Assembly: GCF_017352115.1 (NCBI RefSeq)
Contig: NZ_CP071448.1
Span: 744,001 to 808,000, forward strand
Origin: Flavobacterium endoglycinae
GTDB taxonomy: Bacteria > Bacteroidota > Bacteroidia > Flavobacteriales > Flavobacteriaceae
Length of the DNA stretch: 64,000 nucleotides
Direction of reading: 5' to 3'
Positions 23,037 to 32,104 of this stretch are shown piece after piece. Numbering within the stretch: the stretch's first letter is position 1; each line of letters opens with the position of its first letter. Below the pieces are notes generated by a model. The model made no database searches and was not told the DNA's origin. It saw only the letters and a program-made list of their open reading frames with translations. The position numbers and the translations under genes were made by a program.

Positions 23037-23846
23037 TTAATAATCCCAGCGTCTCATTTGGTTTAGTTCTTCCTGAGCTTTTAGTTCTTCGGCTGGAATT
23101 ACCTTTAAGAATGATGGGTGTTGTTCGATTGCGTATTCTACTTTTTCTACGATTTGTTCGATCGTATCGTTTTCATAATCAATATCAAGAGGTTCTTTGA
23201 TGATGAAAGATTGAAGGATATTTTTCTTTTTCATACGAAGTCCTTTTTTGTCAAAAGAACGACGGAATCCATCGATTACAATAGGAATTACAATGGGTTT
23301 GTGTTGTTTGATGATGTGGGCAGTTCCCTTTCGAACTGGCTTAAAGGATTTTGTAGTTCCTTGCGGGAAAGTAATTACCCAGCCGTCTTCAAGTGCAATT
23401 CGGATATTTTCAGTGTCATTTGGGTTTACTTCGCGTTTTTCGGTTACATCTACTCCTTTTGAACGCCAAGTTCTTTCCACAGTGATAGCTCCAACATAAG
23501 CTAAAATTCGAGGCAGTAATCCAGCCTGCATGGTTTCCTTTGCAGCAACATAATAAATATTCATTTTGGGCTGCCATAAATAACCAATATTCTTAATCGT
23601 ATCTTGACGTCCGCTTAAACTTGCGTTAAACACATGAAACATCGCTACAACGTCGGCAAAATACGTTTGGTGATTTGAGATAAACAATACGTTAGTGTCC
23701 GGCAATGTTTTAATAATTTCAGATCCGTCAATCTGCAATTCATTAAAACCTCTATATCTTCGGTGGGTCATGGCTCCCAAAATACGGATTAACCATTTCT
23801 TGATGAATAATATATGTCCAAAAGGATTTCGTTTAAACAATCCCAT
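23037..23846 (-). CDS. PlsC-like 1-acyl-sn-glycerol-3-phosphate acyltransferase family protein
   Basis: A 269-aa acyltransferase-fold protein. The acceptor motif reads NHQTYFAD: His59 and Asp65 are separated by five residues, not the canonical four of HX4D. The motif III position reads FPQGTTKS (160-167) instead of FPEGTRS, so the usual Glu is Gln162. KGTAHII and IPIVIDGF follow as in PlsC. The family call is secure, but these substitutions suggest a lineage-specific subgroup whose acyl acceptor may differ from lysophosphatidate. Monocistronic; located at the inner membrane. Confidence 0.8.
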   Translation of the reverse strand: MGLFKRNPFGHILFIKKWLIRILGAMTHRRYRGFNELQIDGSEIIKTLPDTNVLFISNHQTYFADVVAMFHVFNASLSGRQDTIKNIGYLWQPKMNIYYVAAKETMQAGLLPRILAYVGAITVERTWRSKGVDVTEKREVNPNDTENIRIALEDGWVITFPQGTTKSFKPVRKGTAHIIKQHKPIVIPIVIDGFRRSFDKKGLRMKKKNILQSFIIKEPLDIDYENDTIEQIVEKVEYAIEQHPSFLKVIPAEELKAQEELNQMRRWDY

Positions 23847-23971
23847 AACGTTGTTTTTACATTTTTAGTTAAGTCGCAAACATACAAAATTTATTCGTTT
23901 AGCAATAGTTTAAAAGATTCTCTAATATTAATCACTATTACCATGATTATCAAATTGTTATTTTTATAATT

Positions 23972-24628
23972 TTATATTTTCTGCTCAAATGTGAGTTTCA
24001 AAACATCTCTCAGCTCGCTCAAAATCATCGCTGTAGCGCCCCATACAATATGATTTTGTATACCAAACGCCGGAACCACTGCATCAATTGCATAAGAAGT
24101 TGACAATGTGGTTTCAATAATAATATCGTCATTTAAAAAGTCCGAAAGTGGTAATTCAATAATTCCCGCAACTTCGCGGACATCTGGATAAAATGAAAGC
24201 TCTTCTTTTGCAATTCCTAAAAAAGGATGCACCAAAAAATTACTTGGCGGAATATACATTGGCGAGAAGTGTTTAATAACTTCAATTTTTTCTGGAAGAA
24301 CACCAATTTCCTCATTAGTTTCTCTTAAAGCAGTGTCTTTGAAATCAAAATCTGAAATTTCATATTTTCCTCCTGGAAAAGCAATCTGCGAAGAATGTAC
24401 TCCGTTGTAAGCATTTCGGACAATCAAAACAAGATGTGTTTTTCCATTCTTGGGATAAAACAACATCATTACAGCAGCGATTCTTGGATTTCTTGCTTCA
24501 ACATCTAGATTTTTCAAAGCTTGGATGCGTTCTTTGGGAGCCATTTTAATATGTGACAGCTCTGCTGGAAGTTCAACTGGAATTAAATTAGGAACATATT
24601 GCAAAAAATCTTGAAAATCCATATTCAA
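23972..24628 (-). CDS. Nudix hydrolase, CoA pyrophosphatase-like
   Basis: A 218-aa Nudix protein. The signature SQIAFPGGKYE...DTALRETNEEIGV contains both the CoA-pyrophosphatase prefix (hSSQIAFPGG) and the catalytic REtxEEiG helix. It probably hydrolyses CoA or acyl-CoA to 4'-phosphopantetheine and ADP. The start is ATG at 24628 or 24622 (MNMD); neither can be preferred. It is divergent from the DUF4268 gene. Confidence 0.87.
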   Translation of the reverse strand: MNMDFQDFLQYVPNLIPVELPAELSHIKMAPKERIQALKNLDVEARNPRIAAVMMLFYPKNGKTHLVLIVRNAYNGVHSSQIAFPGGKYEISDFDFKDTALRETNEEIGVLPEKIEVIKHFSPMYIPPSNFLVHPFLGIAKEELSFYPDVREVAGIIELPLSDFLNDDIIIETTLSTSYAIDAVVPAFGIQNHIVWGATAMILSELRDVLKLTFEQKI

Positions 24629-24632
24629 AGTT

Positions 24633-24640
24633 TATTTTTG
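24633..24640 (+). promoter_or_regulatory. -7 promoter element (TATTTTTG) for the DUF4268 gene
   Basis: Matches TAnnTTTG just upstream of the Nudix start on the opposite strand; leader of ~65 nt. Confidence 0.4.
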
Positions 24641-24712
24641 TACTTTCAATTAAAATATAAATATACTCCAGAAAATGCGGTTCTACAAGTTTTCGGGAAC
24701 AAAGCCATAAAA

Positions 24713-25150
24713 ATGTACAGCAGAGAAGAATCACAACGAATAAAGAGAGAATTTTGGGTAGCTTTTGCAGAAAAATATCCTCGTAAATGGGTGCTGTATG
24801 ATACCAAAATAAAAGATTTCTCTTTTAAGTTTTATGTTGATAATAAAAAAGCACAGGTTTTAATTGACATTGAACACCGAAGCGACGAAAAACGAAATGC
24901 TTACTTTGAAAAACTGGAAGCTTTAAAAGGTATTTTGGAAGAAGAATTTATTCAAGATTTGGTTTTTGAGAAAAATTATACTCTTGAAAGTGGTAAAACA
25001 ATCAGCCGAATTTGGGTTGAAAAACTGGGTGTTGGTTTCAGTAATAGAAATCATTGGGATGCTATTTTTGATTTCTTTAATGAAAAAATGCATGCTCTTG
25101 AAATGTTTTATCTAGAATACGACGAGTTTATTAAAGATATAGAAGTGTAA
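24713..25150 (+). CDS. DUF4268 domain protein
   Basis: A 145-aa soluble protein: MYSREESQRIKREFWVAFAEKYPRK..., DFSFKFYVDNKKAQVLIDIEHR, RIWVEKLGVGF, NHWDAIFDFFNEKM. This matches the short stand-alone DUF4268 family; the same domain is sometimes fused to nucleases elsewhere, but no nuclease motif is seen here. I start at 24713: the open frame reaches back to 24599, but that part overlaps the Nudix start and promoter and lacks family similarity. Function unknown. Confidence 0.8.
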   Translation: MYSREESQRIKREFWVAFAEKYPRKWVLYDTKIKDFSFKFYVDNKKAQVLIDIEHRSDEKRNAYFEKLEALKGILEEEFIQDLVFEKNYTLESGKTISRIWVEKLGVGFSNRNHWDAIFDFFNEKMHALEMFYLEYDEFIKDIEV

Positions 25151-25172
25151 AATTTTTAAGTCTTATACAAAA

Positions 25173-25199
25173 AACCCCGACATTTATAGTGCCGGGGTT
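25173..25199. terminator. GC-rich hairpin terminator between converging genes
   Basis: AACCCCG (25173-25179) pairs with 25193-25199, with A run and T run outside. It serves the DUF4268 gene and the gene at 25204-25614. Confidence 0.75.
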
Positions 25200-25203
25200 A
25201 TTT

Positions 25204-25614
25204 TTATACCATAAAAAGGTTATACACTATAATATGATCGTCGTAATTGATATAAAGCTGTTTGCGGTAATCTTGTTTTTTTCTGGTGATAATAGAAAGC
25301 TTACATTCACGTCCGTCATTGTCCTTGCACATAAATGAGTACACAATATCGGTTTCATTTTCTTCTCTTTCAATGTAATCCAAAATGTTATACAACTGTA
25401 TTTCTTGAGAATATACCACAATTCGGTGTTTATCGGTGTCTAAAACAACTGAAAGGTTTACCAAGTCAAGATCGGACCATTTGCCCCACTTCCCTCTTTC
25501 TGTTTTTTCTAAAACGCTAAATCCTGATGTTTTAAAATGATAACTCTGGCTTTGAACGTTGTGTACGCCAAAACCTAAAAACAAAAAAAGTATATATATT
25601 CGTATAGAATTCAT
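25204..25614 (-). CDS. Small exported protein of unknown function
   Basis: A 136-aa protein with a signal peptide (MNSIRIYILFLFLGFGVHNVQSQ, cleavage near residue 22-23) and a beta-rich body with several charged turns (EKTERGKWGKWSD, CKDNDGRECKLSI). Two cysteines could form a disulfide. No family recognised. It is 20 bp downstream of the NMO-like gene on the same strand and may be the last gene of that transcript. Confidence 0.6.
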   Translation of the reverse strand: MNSIRIYILFLFLGFGVHNVQSQSYHFKTSGFSVLEKTERGKWGKWSDLDLVNLSVVLDTDKHRIVVYSQEIQLYNILDYIEREENETDIVYSFMCKDNDGRECKLSIITRKKQDYRKQLYINYDDHIIVYNLFMV

Positions 25615-25634
25615 AAAATATTTCTTACCAGCAA

Positions 25635-26579
25635 TTAAAAGTCAAATGTAGCTTTTTCTTCGCAGGCATTTTTAAAATCAGACATCATTTCCTGAATTAT
25701 TTGTTCTACAGGCAAAATTTCGTGAATTAAACCGGCAATCTGGCCAATTTCAAGTTCTCCTTCTTCAAGATCTCCTTCAAACATTCCTTTTTTAGCTCTT
25801 GCTCTGCCTAATAACTGAATTAAATCTTCTTTTGAAGGACATTTTTCATACAATGCCTGAACATCATTATAAAACTTATTTTTTACTAACCGAACTGGAG
25901 CTAATTCTTTCAATGTCAATTGAGTATCACCTTCTTTTATACTAACTATTGTTTCCTTGAAATTATTGTGAGCCGATGATTCAATTGAGGCGGCAAAACG
26001 GCTTCCTACTTGAACTCCGTCGGCACCTAAAACCATTGCGGCAAGCATTCCTCTTCCTGTGGCAATTCCGCCGGCAGCGATAATAGGAATTTGGATTTTT
26101 TCTTTCACCATCGGAATCAGCGTTAAAGTCGTCGTTTCGTCACGGCCGTTGTGTCCGCCTGCTTCAAAACCTTCGGCAACAATAGCGTCAACTCCAGCTT
26201 CCTGCGCTTTTAAGGCAAAAATACTGCTGCTGACTACATGTACGACTGTGATTCCTTTTTCTTTCAAAAATGAAGTCCATGTTTTGGGATTTCCGGCAGA
26301 AGTAAAAACGATTTTCACGCCTTCTTCTACCACAATACTCATAATTTCATCAATGTTAGGATACAACATTGGAATATTCACTCCAAAAGGTTTATCGGTT
26401 GCATTTTTACATTTCTGAATATGTTCTCTCAAAACATCTGGATACATAGATCCTGCTCCAATTAATCCTAAACCTCCAGCATTACTTACCGCAGATGCTA
26501 ATTTATAACCACTGTTCCAAATCATTCCTCCCTGAATAATTGGATATTTTATATTGAAAAGCTTCGTAATTCTATTCAT
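25635..26579 (-). CDS. Nitronate monooxygenase / FabK-like FMN enzyme
   Basis: A 314-aa TIM-barrel flavoprotein. It starts MNRITKLFNIKYPIIQGGM, followed by SNAGGLGLIGAG, AEGFEAGGHNG with the conserved catalytic His, PIIAAGGIATGRGM and GADGVQVGSRFAA. These are shared by nitronate monooxygenases and by enoyl-ACP reductase II (FabK). The length (314) and the AEGFEAGGH...TLTLIP region are closer to FabK, while automatic annotation would usually say NMO. I cannot decide without a tree. The stop of the T9SS subtilase gene lies 9 bp upstream, so the two are co-transcribed. Confidence 0.82.
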   Translation of the reverse strand: MNRITKLFNIKYPIIQGGMIWNSGYKLASAVSNAGGLGLIGAGSMYPDVLREHIQKCKNATDKPFGVNIPMLYPNIDEIMSIVVEEGVKIVFTSAGNPKTWTSFLKEKGITVVHVVSSSIFALKAQEAGVDAIVAEGFEAGGHNGRDETTTLTLIPMVKEKIQIPIIAAGGIATGRGMLAAMVLGADGVQVGSRFAASIESSAHNNFKETIVSIKEGDTQLTLKELAPVRLVKNKFYNDVQALYEKCPSKEDLIQLLGRARAKKGMFEGDLEEGELEIGQIAGLIHEILPVEQIIQEMMSDFKNACEEKATFDF

Positions 26580-26588
26580 TAAAAACGT

Positions 26589-28181
26589 TTATTGTTTTAG
26601 TATTTTTCCGGTTTTCTTTTGACCATTTGATTCAAAAGTATAAAAATAAAGTCCGCTTGTTAAGTTTTCTACCGAAAGAACCGGATTCTGGTTTGTTATT
26701 TGTTTCTCAATCAGCTTTTGCCCTAAAATAGAATAAACACTTACAGAAGCTGTCTCATTTTGAAATGAAAAAGAAATGGTTGATTTTGCAGGATTTGGAT
26801 ACACCGAAAAATCTGATTGAAATCTTTCTACACTTAAAGTCGATCCAAAATTTGGGATTCCGTAGCCATAATTATTGTCTGGATTAGTAAATCGGTCGGA
26901 AGAAGCCAAAATCATCTGTCTGATTTGCTGATTGGTTTTATTTGGAAAAGCCTGCCACAAACAAGCCACCATTCCTGCCATAATTGGACAAGAAAATGAA
27001 GTTCCGTTTGCGGTACCAATATTTCCCGAAGTATCTGAAACTACAGATGCAGTTCCCTGAGCCATAATATCAGGTTTGATTCGATTATCATAACTTGGTC
27101 CCATGGAACTAAAACTTGATTTTACTTTCGCAGAAGTTACTGATCCTACTGTTAGTACCGAAACTGCATCTGCGGGTCCGCCTATATGTTTTTCTGTTGT
27201 ATTTCCTTCATTTCCTGCCGAGGCCAAAACGATCATTCCTTTACTAAAAGCAATTTCCGCTCCTTTTGAAATGAAATTTGTCGTTCCGTTCATATCGCTG
27301 TAAGTATGGCTGTAATTGGCATTATCAAAAGCAAAATATCCTAATGAAGTAGTTATAATATCAGCACCTAAAGCATCTGCTTGTTCTGCGGCTTCTACCC
27401 AATACGATTCTTCAACTGGATTTTCGGAAGCATTATCTTCAGTTATAAATAAATAATACGAAGCGTCTGGCGCAGTTCCCACTAAAGCATTTTCTTTATA
27501 ACCTCCCATAGTTGACAGCACTTCGGTGCCATGATCGTTTCCTGAATAAAAATTGGCGTTTCTGTTAACAAAATCGTATCCGCCTAAAATCAGGTTATTA
27601 TCTCGTAATCTCTGAAATGGCTGAGCAGTATTTACTCCTGGAAAACCTGCATCGAGAACTGCAATTATTTTTCCTGTTCCCGTAAAATTCTGCTGATGCA
27701 GAACTTGTCCGTTTAACATCTGGATTTGATTTAATGAATTTCCGTAAGAGTAATCGATTGTGGTTTTTAATTTGTCTTTAACCTTGTAAACTGAATTTTC
27801 AGAAACTTTTTTAGCCGTTGTATTTAAGGCTTTATTGGCAAAAACTATTTTGTTTACAAAAGAAAGTGATGCAAGTGCATTAATATCGCTTTGAGTTCCT
27901 CTTATATGAAGCGCATTCATCCATTTAGATTGTGCTAATACTGTAATTCCAGTACTAGCTTTCACCTGATTTACATACGTGATTTCAAGCGGCGCATCGG
28001 AAATATCCAAGGCAATATTTTGGTTTGTACGACGATCTAGTGCTCTCTGCGAAAGTGTTTGCGACGGATTATTGAAGAAATCCTGAGCATTGGGTTTTCC
28101 TGTAAAATAAACCCATGCATCTTCCTGTGCGAAGATTGAAAACGAAACAAATACTAAAAGAAAAGTAAAGGTATATTTCAT
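26589..28181 (-). CDS. S8 family serine peptidase (subtilase) exported by type IX secretion
   Basis: A 530-aa secreted protease: signal peptide (to ~IFAQ, 19), propeptide-like segment (~20-140), catalytic domain (~160-440) and a type A T9SS C-terminal sorting domain (~455-530, SVYPNPAKSTISF...LYFYTFESNGQKKTGKILK). The triad is Asp177 (AVLDAGF), His217 (NDHGTEV) and Ser395 (GTSFSCP), with oxyanion Asn324 (SAGNEG). The sorting domain means it crosses the outer membrane through the gliding-linked secretion system. It is upstream of, and probably co-transcribed with, the NMO-like gene. Confidence 0.93.
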   Translation of the reverse strand: MKYTFTFLLVFVSFSIFAQEDAWVYFTGKPNAQDFFNNPSQTLSQRALDRRTNQNIALDISDAPLEITYVNQVKASTGITVLAQSKWMNALHIRGTQSDINALASLSFVNKIVFANKALNTTAKKVSENSVYKVKDKLKTTIDYSYGNSLNQIQMLNGQVLHQQNFTGTGKIIAVLDAGFPGVNTAQPFQRLRDNNLILGGYDFVNRNANFYSGNDHGTEVLSTMGGYKENALVGTAPDASYYLFITEDNASENPVEESYWVEAAEQADALGADIITTSLGYFAFDNANYSHTYSDMNGTTNFISKGAEIAFSKGMIVLASAGNEGNTTEKHIGGPADAVSVLTVGSVTSAKVKSSFSSMGPSYDNRIKPDIMAQGTASVVSDTSGNIGTANGTSFSCPIMAGMVACLWQAFPNKTNQQIRQMILASSDRFTNPDNNYGYGIPNFGSTLSVERFQSDFSVYPNPAKSTISFSFQNETASVSVYSILGQKLIEKQITNQNPVLSVENLTSGLYFYTFESNGQKKTGKILKQ

Positions 28182-28223
28182 AGCATACTTTTTAGCGGAA
28201 TTTCTTCCTAAGAAAGTATAAAG

Positions 28224-29411
28224 CTAAGAAATTACTCCCGAACCAACTAATTCATTTTCTAAATACCAAGCTACAAATTGTCCTTCTGTAATAGCCGATT
28301 GAGGTTCTTCAAAACGAACGTACATTCCGTCTTCAAATTGATATAAAACGGCTTTTTGCAAAGGCTGGCGGTAACGGATTCTGGCCATTACTTCCATTGA
28401 TTCTCCCGGCTTTAAAGCCATATCAGTACGAACCCAATGCACTTCTGAGTTACCTACAAACAGCGCTTTTTTAAACAAACCTGGGTGATTGCTAGACAAA
28501 CCGGTATAAATAGTATTCGTATCGACATCTGTGGCAATTACAAATAACGGATCTGTAGTTCCTCCTACATTCAGACCTTTTCTTTGTCCAACTGTAAAAT
28601 AATGAGCCCCTTGATGTTTTCCCACAACTTTACCCATTGTTGGAAGATATTCTAGTTTTTTAGCTTCTATTTTTAATTCTTCTTCTAATGATAGTCCTGC
28701 TGGAATTTCATTATTATAAATCGGGTCATTTTTATCGATTTGAACTATTTTACCTTCTTTCGGTTGTAATTTTTGCTGTAAAAATTCCGGTAAACGTACT
28801 TTTCCAATAAAACATAATCCTTGAGAATCTTTCTTTTCTGCTGTTACCAATTCCATTTCAGCCGCGATTTCGCGTACTTCAGGTTTTGTTAAAGCTCCAA
28901 TTGGAAACAACGCTTTTGATAATTGTTCTTGTGACAACTGACATAAAAAGTAAGACTGGTCTTTATTAACGTCGTTTCCTGCAATTAATTGATAAACAGT
29001 TTTCCCGTCAACTTCAGTTTCACTTTTTTGGCAATAGTGTCCTGTAGCCACATAATCGGCACCAAGACTTAAAGCGATTTTCATAAAAACATCAAATTTG
29101 ATTTCGCGGTTACAAAGCACGTCAGGATTTGGAGTTCTTCCTTTTTCATATTCGTTGAACATATAATCAACAATTTTTTCTTTGTATTCTTCGCTTAAAT
29201 CAACAGTCTGAAACGGTATACCAAGTTTTTCGGCCACTAATAAAGCATCATTACTATCTTCTAACCAAGGACATTCATTAGAGATTGTAACCGAATCATC
29301 GTGCCAGTTTTTCATAAAAAGCCCAATAACTTCGTATCCTTGCTGCTGCAATAAATATGCGGCAACACTAGAATCTACTCCACCAGAAAGACCAACTACT
29401 ACTCGTTTCAT
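28224..29411 (-). CDS. mnmA: tRNA-specific 2-thiouridylase MnmA
   Basis: A 395-aa enzyme that thiolates U34 of tRNA-Lys, -Glu and -Gln. The N-type PP-loop GLSGGVDSS, catalytic Cys100 (LCNREIKF) and Cys200 (QGLCFIGKV) are in place; ATGHYC and the C-terminal PUA-like barrel ([11 protein letters not shown]) follow. Length is slightly above E. coli MnmA. A TACCTTTG promoter element lies at 29441-29448. Confidence 0.97.
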   Translation of the reverse strand: MKRVVVGLSGGVDSSVAAYLLQQQGYEVIGLFMKNWHDDSVTISNECPWLEDSNDALLVAEKLGIPFQTVDLSEEYKEKIVDYMFNEYEKGRTPNPDVLCNREIKFDVFMKIALSLGADYVATGHYCQKSETEVDGKTVYQLIAGNDVNKDQSYFLCQLSQEQLSKALFPIGALTKPEVREIAAEMELVTAEKKDSQGLCFIGKVRLPEFLQQKLQPKEGKIVQIDKNDPIYNNEIPAGLSLEEELKIEAKKLEYLPTMGKVVGKHQGAHYFTVGQRKGLNVGGTTDPLFVIATDVDTNTIYTGLSSNHPGLFKKALFVGNSEVHWVRTDMALKPGESMEVMARIRYRQPLQKAVLYQFEDGMYVRFEEPQSAITEGQFVAWYLENELVGSGVIS

Positions 29412-29440
29412 TTTAAAACTTTTAATTTTTTATAAGGGTG

Positions 29441-29448
29441 CAAAGGTA
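29441..29448 (-). promoter_or_regulatory. -7 promoter element (TACCTTTG) of mnmA
   Basis: Minus-strand TAnnTTTG match, ~30 bp before the ATG at 29411. Confidence 0.5.
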
Positions 29449-29553
29449 CGTCATATTTTAGAAAATTTAAGGGGTTTCAATTAGTTTATATAATCCAGCG
29501 GTAGATAAAACTTATGGTTTAAATACTTACTTTTAATATTCAAATAAAGCATT

Positions 29554-31431
29554 ATGAAAAAATACATATACAGTTTATTTCTATTTTTCACTTTACTGTC
29601 GGTAAGTGCGCAGCGATATTCGTCATCATTAGCTGATTACGAAGCGTATAAAGCATTTAGAGGCAAGCCTTTATCGGATAAATTTTCGAATATTGAATCT
29701 GTAAAAGTGATTTATGATTTAAGAAAGCAAAAAATGTATTACTTCAACAGTAAGCTGATTTCACTTCATTATGATTTTGTCACAAATTATCTGCATTACA
29801 ATCATGATTTAGAAGTTTTTAATAATGAAAATTACAGTAATACAGAGAAAAATCGTGATTTCCTTCTTGGAAACCTTAATCATATTAAAGGAACTGATAA
29901 ATGGATTTTCGAACTGGCGGCTTCAGATTACATGCCTATTGAATTGATTGAACGCTTTTTTTACCTCGTTAAAAAATCCACTTTTATTGGAGATAATTTA
30001 AAATTCTATTTGAACAATCCCGAAAAAATGGAATGGTTCCGATTGGAAAAGTTTAAAATTCCGTGTGTCAAATCAGATTATATTTTTAATGAATTAAAAT
30101 ATCAGGAAGTTGTAGGTGGAACTAATGTTGGCATCTTAAAGCAATACAAAATCAAAGATTTAGAGAAAACAAAACCTAATCCTGATGAAATTGTAATTCT
30201 TGACGGAACACCAGATATACTTCCAAATGTCCGTGGAATTATTGTGACTGAACTGCAGACACCTTTAAGTCATTTAGTACTTTTAGGTAAAAACAGAAAA
30301 ATTCCAATTATGGCATATACACAAGCTTTTACTGATCAAAATATCAGTCGATTTCTTTCTAAAAAAGTGGAATTAAAAATCGAAGTCGATACATTTTTCA
30401 TTAAAGAAAGTACTAAGAAAACAGCACTGAAAACAAATTCCAAAAAGAAAAAATTAACAATCGATACCACTATTACCAATTTGGTCGATTTGTCTAAAAT
30501 TCCTAAAAAAGGGGTTAATTATATTGGATCGAAAGCGCAGAATATGGCGTATTTAATAGCAGTTTCAAAAGAAATTCCTTTTAAAGTTCCAGAAAACGCA
30601 CATGCGATTCCGTTTTATTATTATACCAAACACATTCAGAAAAAATCGATTTCACCTTTAATACAGGAACTTTTGGCTTTTCCCAAGAAAGATTCGATTG
30701 CTTGGATAAACAATCAGCTGAAAAAAATTCGTGACGCAATTAAAAAAGAATCTATTGATCCAGAATTAATTTCGAAGTTAAATCTCGCATTTAAAAATGC
30801 TAAGTTTAAAAATTTCAGATTTCGATCTTCTACAAATGCCGAAGATTTAGATGATTTTAACGGTGCTGGATTATACGATTCTAAAACCGGAATTATGGGC
30901 GACAGCATCAAAACATTTGAAAAAGCAATTAAACAAGTCTGGGCAAGTGTATGGAATGAAGCTTCTTATAATGAAAGAGAAATTTACGGCATTGACCAGC
31001 ATAATATTGCAATGGGCGTTTTGGTGCATCGTTCTTTTCCTGATGAACTGGCCAATGGCGTTATTATTACCAAGAATATATTCAGACAAAACTTTCCTGG
31101 AATTACGGTCAACATTCAAAAGGGTGAAAATTCAGTTGTAAAACCTGAAAAAGGAGAAGTCTGCGAGCAGTTTGTGGCGTATCACTTTAATTCAGGAACG
31201 AGCGACGAAGATTTTGATGTGGATTATACTTCCAATTCTAATCTTAATAACAATGAGCCATTATTAAGCCGAACCGAAATGAGCCGTCTTTTTATGGTCA
31301 GCAAGAAAATTGAAGAAAAAATGTATCGTTACTGGCGAAAAAACGCATTTCATCCAGTAGATATTGAATTTAAAATTGTGGGCGAAAGTCGTGATTTGTA
31401 TATCAAACAGGTTCGTCCATTTAATGACTAA
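29554..31431 (+). CDS. Exported PEP/pyruvate-binding (PPDK-type) protein with N-terminal phosphohistidine-like domain
   Basis: A 625-aa protein with a signal peptide (MKKYIYSLFLFFTLLSVSAQ). Residues ~205-260 resemble the swivelling phosphohistidine domain of PEP-utilising enzymes (GIIVTELQTPLSHLVLLGKNRKIP), with His240 as the candidate phosphoryl carrier. Residues ~318-625 form a PPDK-type ATP-grasp domain: YIGSKAQNMAYL, RFRSSTNAEDLDDFNGAG and the closing DIEFKIV...LYIKQVRP. The order (His domain before ATP domain) is that of plant glucan water dikinases, opposite to PEP synthase and PPDK. No PEP/pyruvate TIM barrel is present. The signal peptide puts it in the periplasm, where ATP is scarce. 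Function is unknown; glucan or sugar phosphorylation is a guess. It converges on the DUF4956 gene with no gap. Confidence 0.8.
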   Translation: MKKYIYSLFLFFTLLSVSAQRYSSSLADYEAYKAFRGKPLSDKFSNIESVKVIYDLRKQKMYYFNSKLISLHYDFVTNYLHYNHDLEVFNNENYSNTEKNRDFLLGNLNHIKGTDKWIFELAASDYMPIELIERFFYLVKKSTFIGDNLKFYLNNPEKMEWFRLEKFKIPCVKSDYIFNELKYQEVVGGTNVGILKQYKIKDLEKTKPNPDEIVILDGTPDILPNVRGIIVTELQTPLSHLVLLGKNRKIPIMAYTQAFTDQNISRFLSKKVELKIEVDTFFIKESTKKTALKTNSKKKKLTIDTTITNLVDLSKIPKKGVNYIGSKAQNMAYLIAVSKEIPFKVPENAHAIPFYYYTKHIQKKSISPLIQELLAFPKKDSIAWINNQLKKIRDAIKKESIDPELISKLNLAFKNAKFKNFRFRSSTNAEDLDDFNGAGLYDSKTGIMGDSIKTFEKAIKQVWASVWNEASYNEREIYGIDQHNIAMGVLVHRSFPDELANGVIITKNIFRQNFPGITVNIQKGENSVVKPEKGEVCEQFVAYHFNSGTSDEDFDVDYTSNSNLNNNEPLLSRTEMSRLFMVSKKIEEKMYRYWRKNAFHPVDIEFKIVGESRDLYIKQVRPFND

Positions 31432-31989
31432 TCAATAAAAAACCAATACATCTATTTCATTGGAAACGGTGTTTATCAGTACAATCTTGAATTCAAAGTC
31501 ATCAATATTAATTTTTTCCTGAATGTTTTTTCTAATGGTTTTATGATCTAAGGAAAAACCGTTTGACAGGGCTATTTTTACATCAACAGTATTTAAATAT
31601 TTTGAGGCTTTTTTATTTACAATCACCGAAGCTGCAATGTAAAAACCAATGATTATAATTTGAAAAAAGAGGAGTAATTCTATTTTCTCAAACGGATACA
31701 TAATATCGAGAATAGAAAGCGTAATGGTTGCAAAAAGAAAAATAATGGCATTTACAGTAAAGGATTGTGTTCTAAATCTCAGGATTGAAAATATCGCAAA
31801 CAAACCAAATCCAATGCCAACGCCAATTTCGATTTTGGTGAACAAATAGCAAAGCGAAAAAGTACACAATCCAACAATAACCATTAACGGATTTATGGTT
31901 TCATTGTCTTTTCTGTTGGAGAAAAAATACAAAACCAAAATCGAAAAAAACAATAATAAAAATCGTCCGACAAGTTCGTTTAAATCCAT
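31432..31989 (-). CDS. DUF4956 membrane protein
   Basis: A 185-aa protein with about four transmembrane helices (~10-24, ~33-52, ~53-72, ~80-120) and a cytoplasmic C-terminal domain (~130-185). GVGIGFGLFAIFSILRFRT is the DUF4956 hallmark. Some relatives elsewhere sit beside polyphosphate-polymerase VTC-domain and CotH genes; none is here. Its stop abuts the stop of the gene at 29554-31431 with zero spacing. Confidence 0.82.
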   Translation of the reverse strand: MDLNELVGRFLLLFFSILVLYFFSNRKDNETINPLMVIVGLCTFSLCYLFTKIEIGVGIGFGLFAIFSILRFRTQSFTVNAIIFLFATITLSILDIMYPFEKIELLLFFQIIIIGFYIAASVIVNKKASKYLNTVDVKIALSNGFSLDHKTIRKNIQEKINIDDFEFKIVLINTVSNEIDVLVFY

Positions 31990-32026
31990 TCAATCAAAGT
32001 ATAATTGAGTTCAAATTTAAAAAAAT

Positions 32027-32081
32027 CAGCCACGAATTCACGAATCTTTTATATTTAAATAAATTCGTGAATTCGTGGCTG
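32027..32081. repeat. Perfect 19-bp inverted repeat (GCCACGAATTC family)
   Basis: CAGCCACGAATTCACGAAT (32027-32045) pairs exactly with 32063-32081 around a 17-bp AT-rich loop. The same sequence forms the ends of the element at 49394-49651. It may act as a terminator for the YwqK-like gene but has no T run. Confidence 0.8.
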
Positions 32082-32104
32082 GAAATTGTTTCTTTTATAT
32101 CCGC

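Noticed and set aside
25635..26579. Firm gene symbol fabK for the flavoenzyme
   Set aside because: NMO and FabK share the visible motifs; the sequence alone does not decide.
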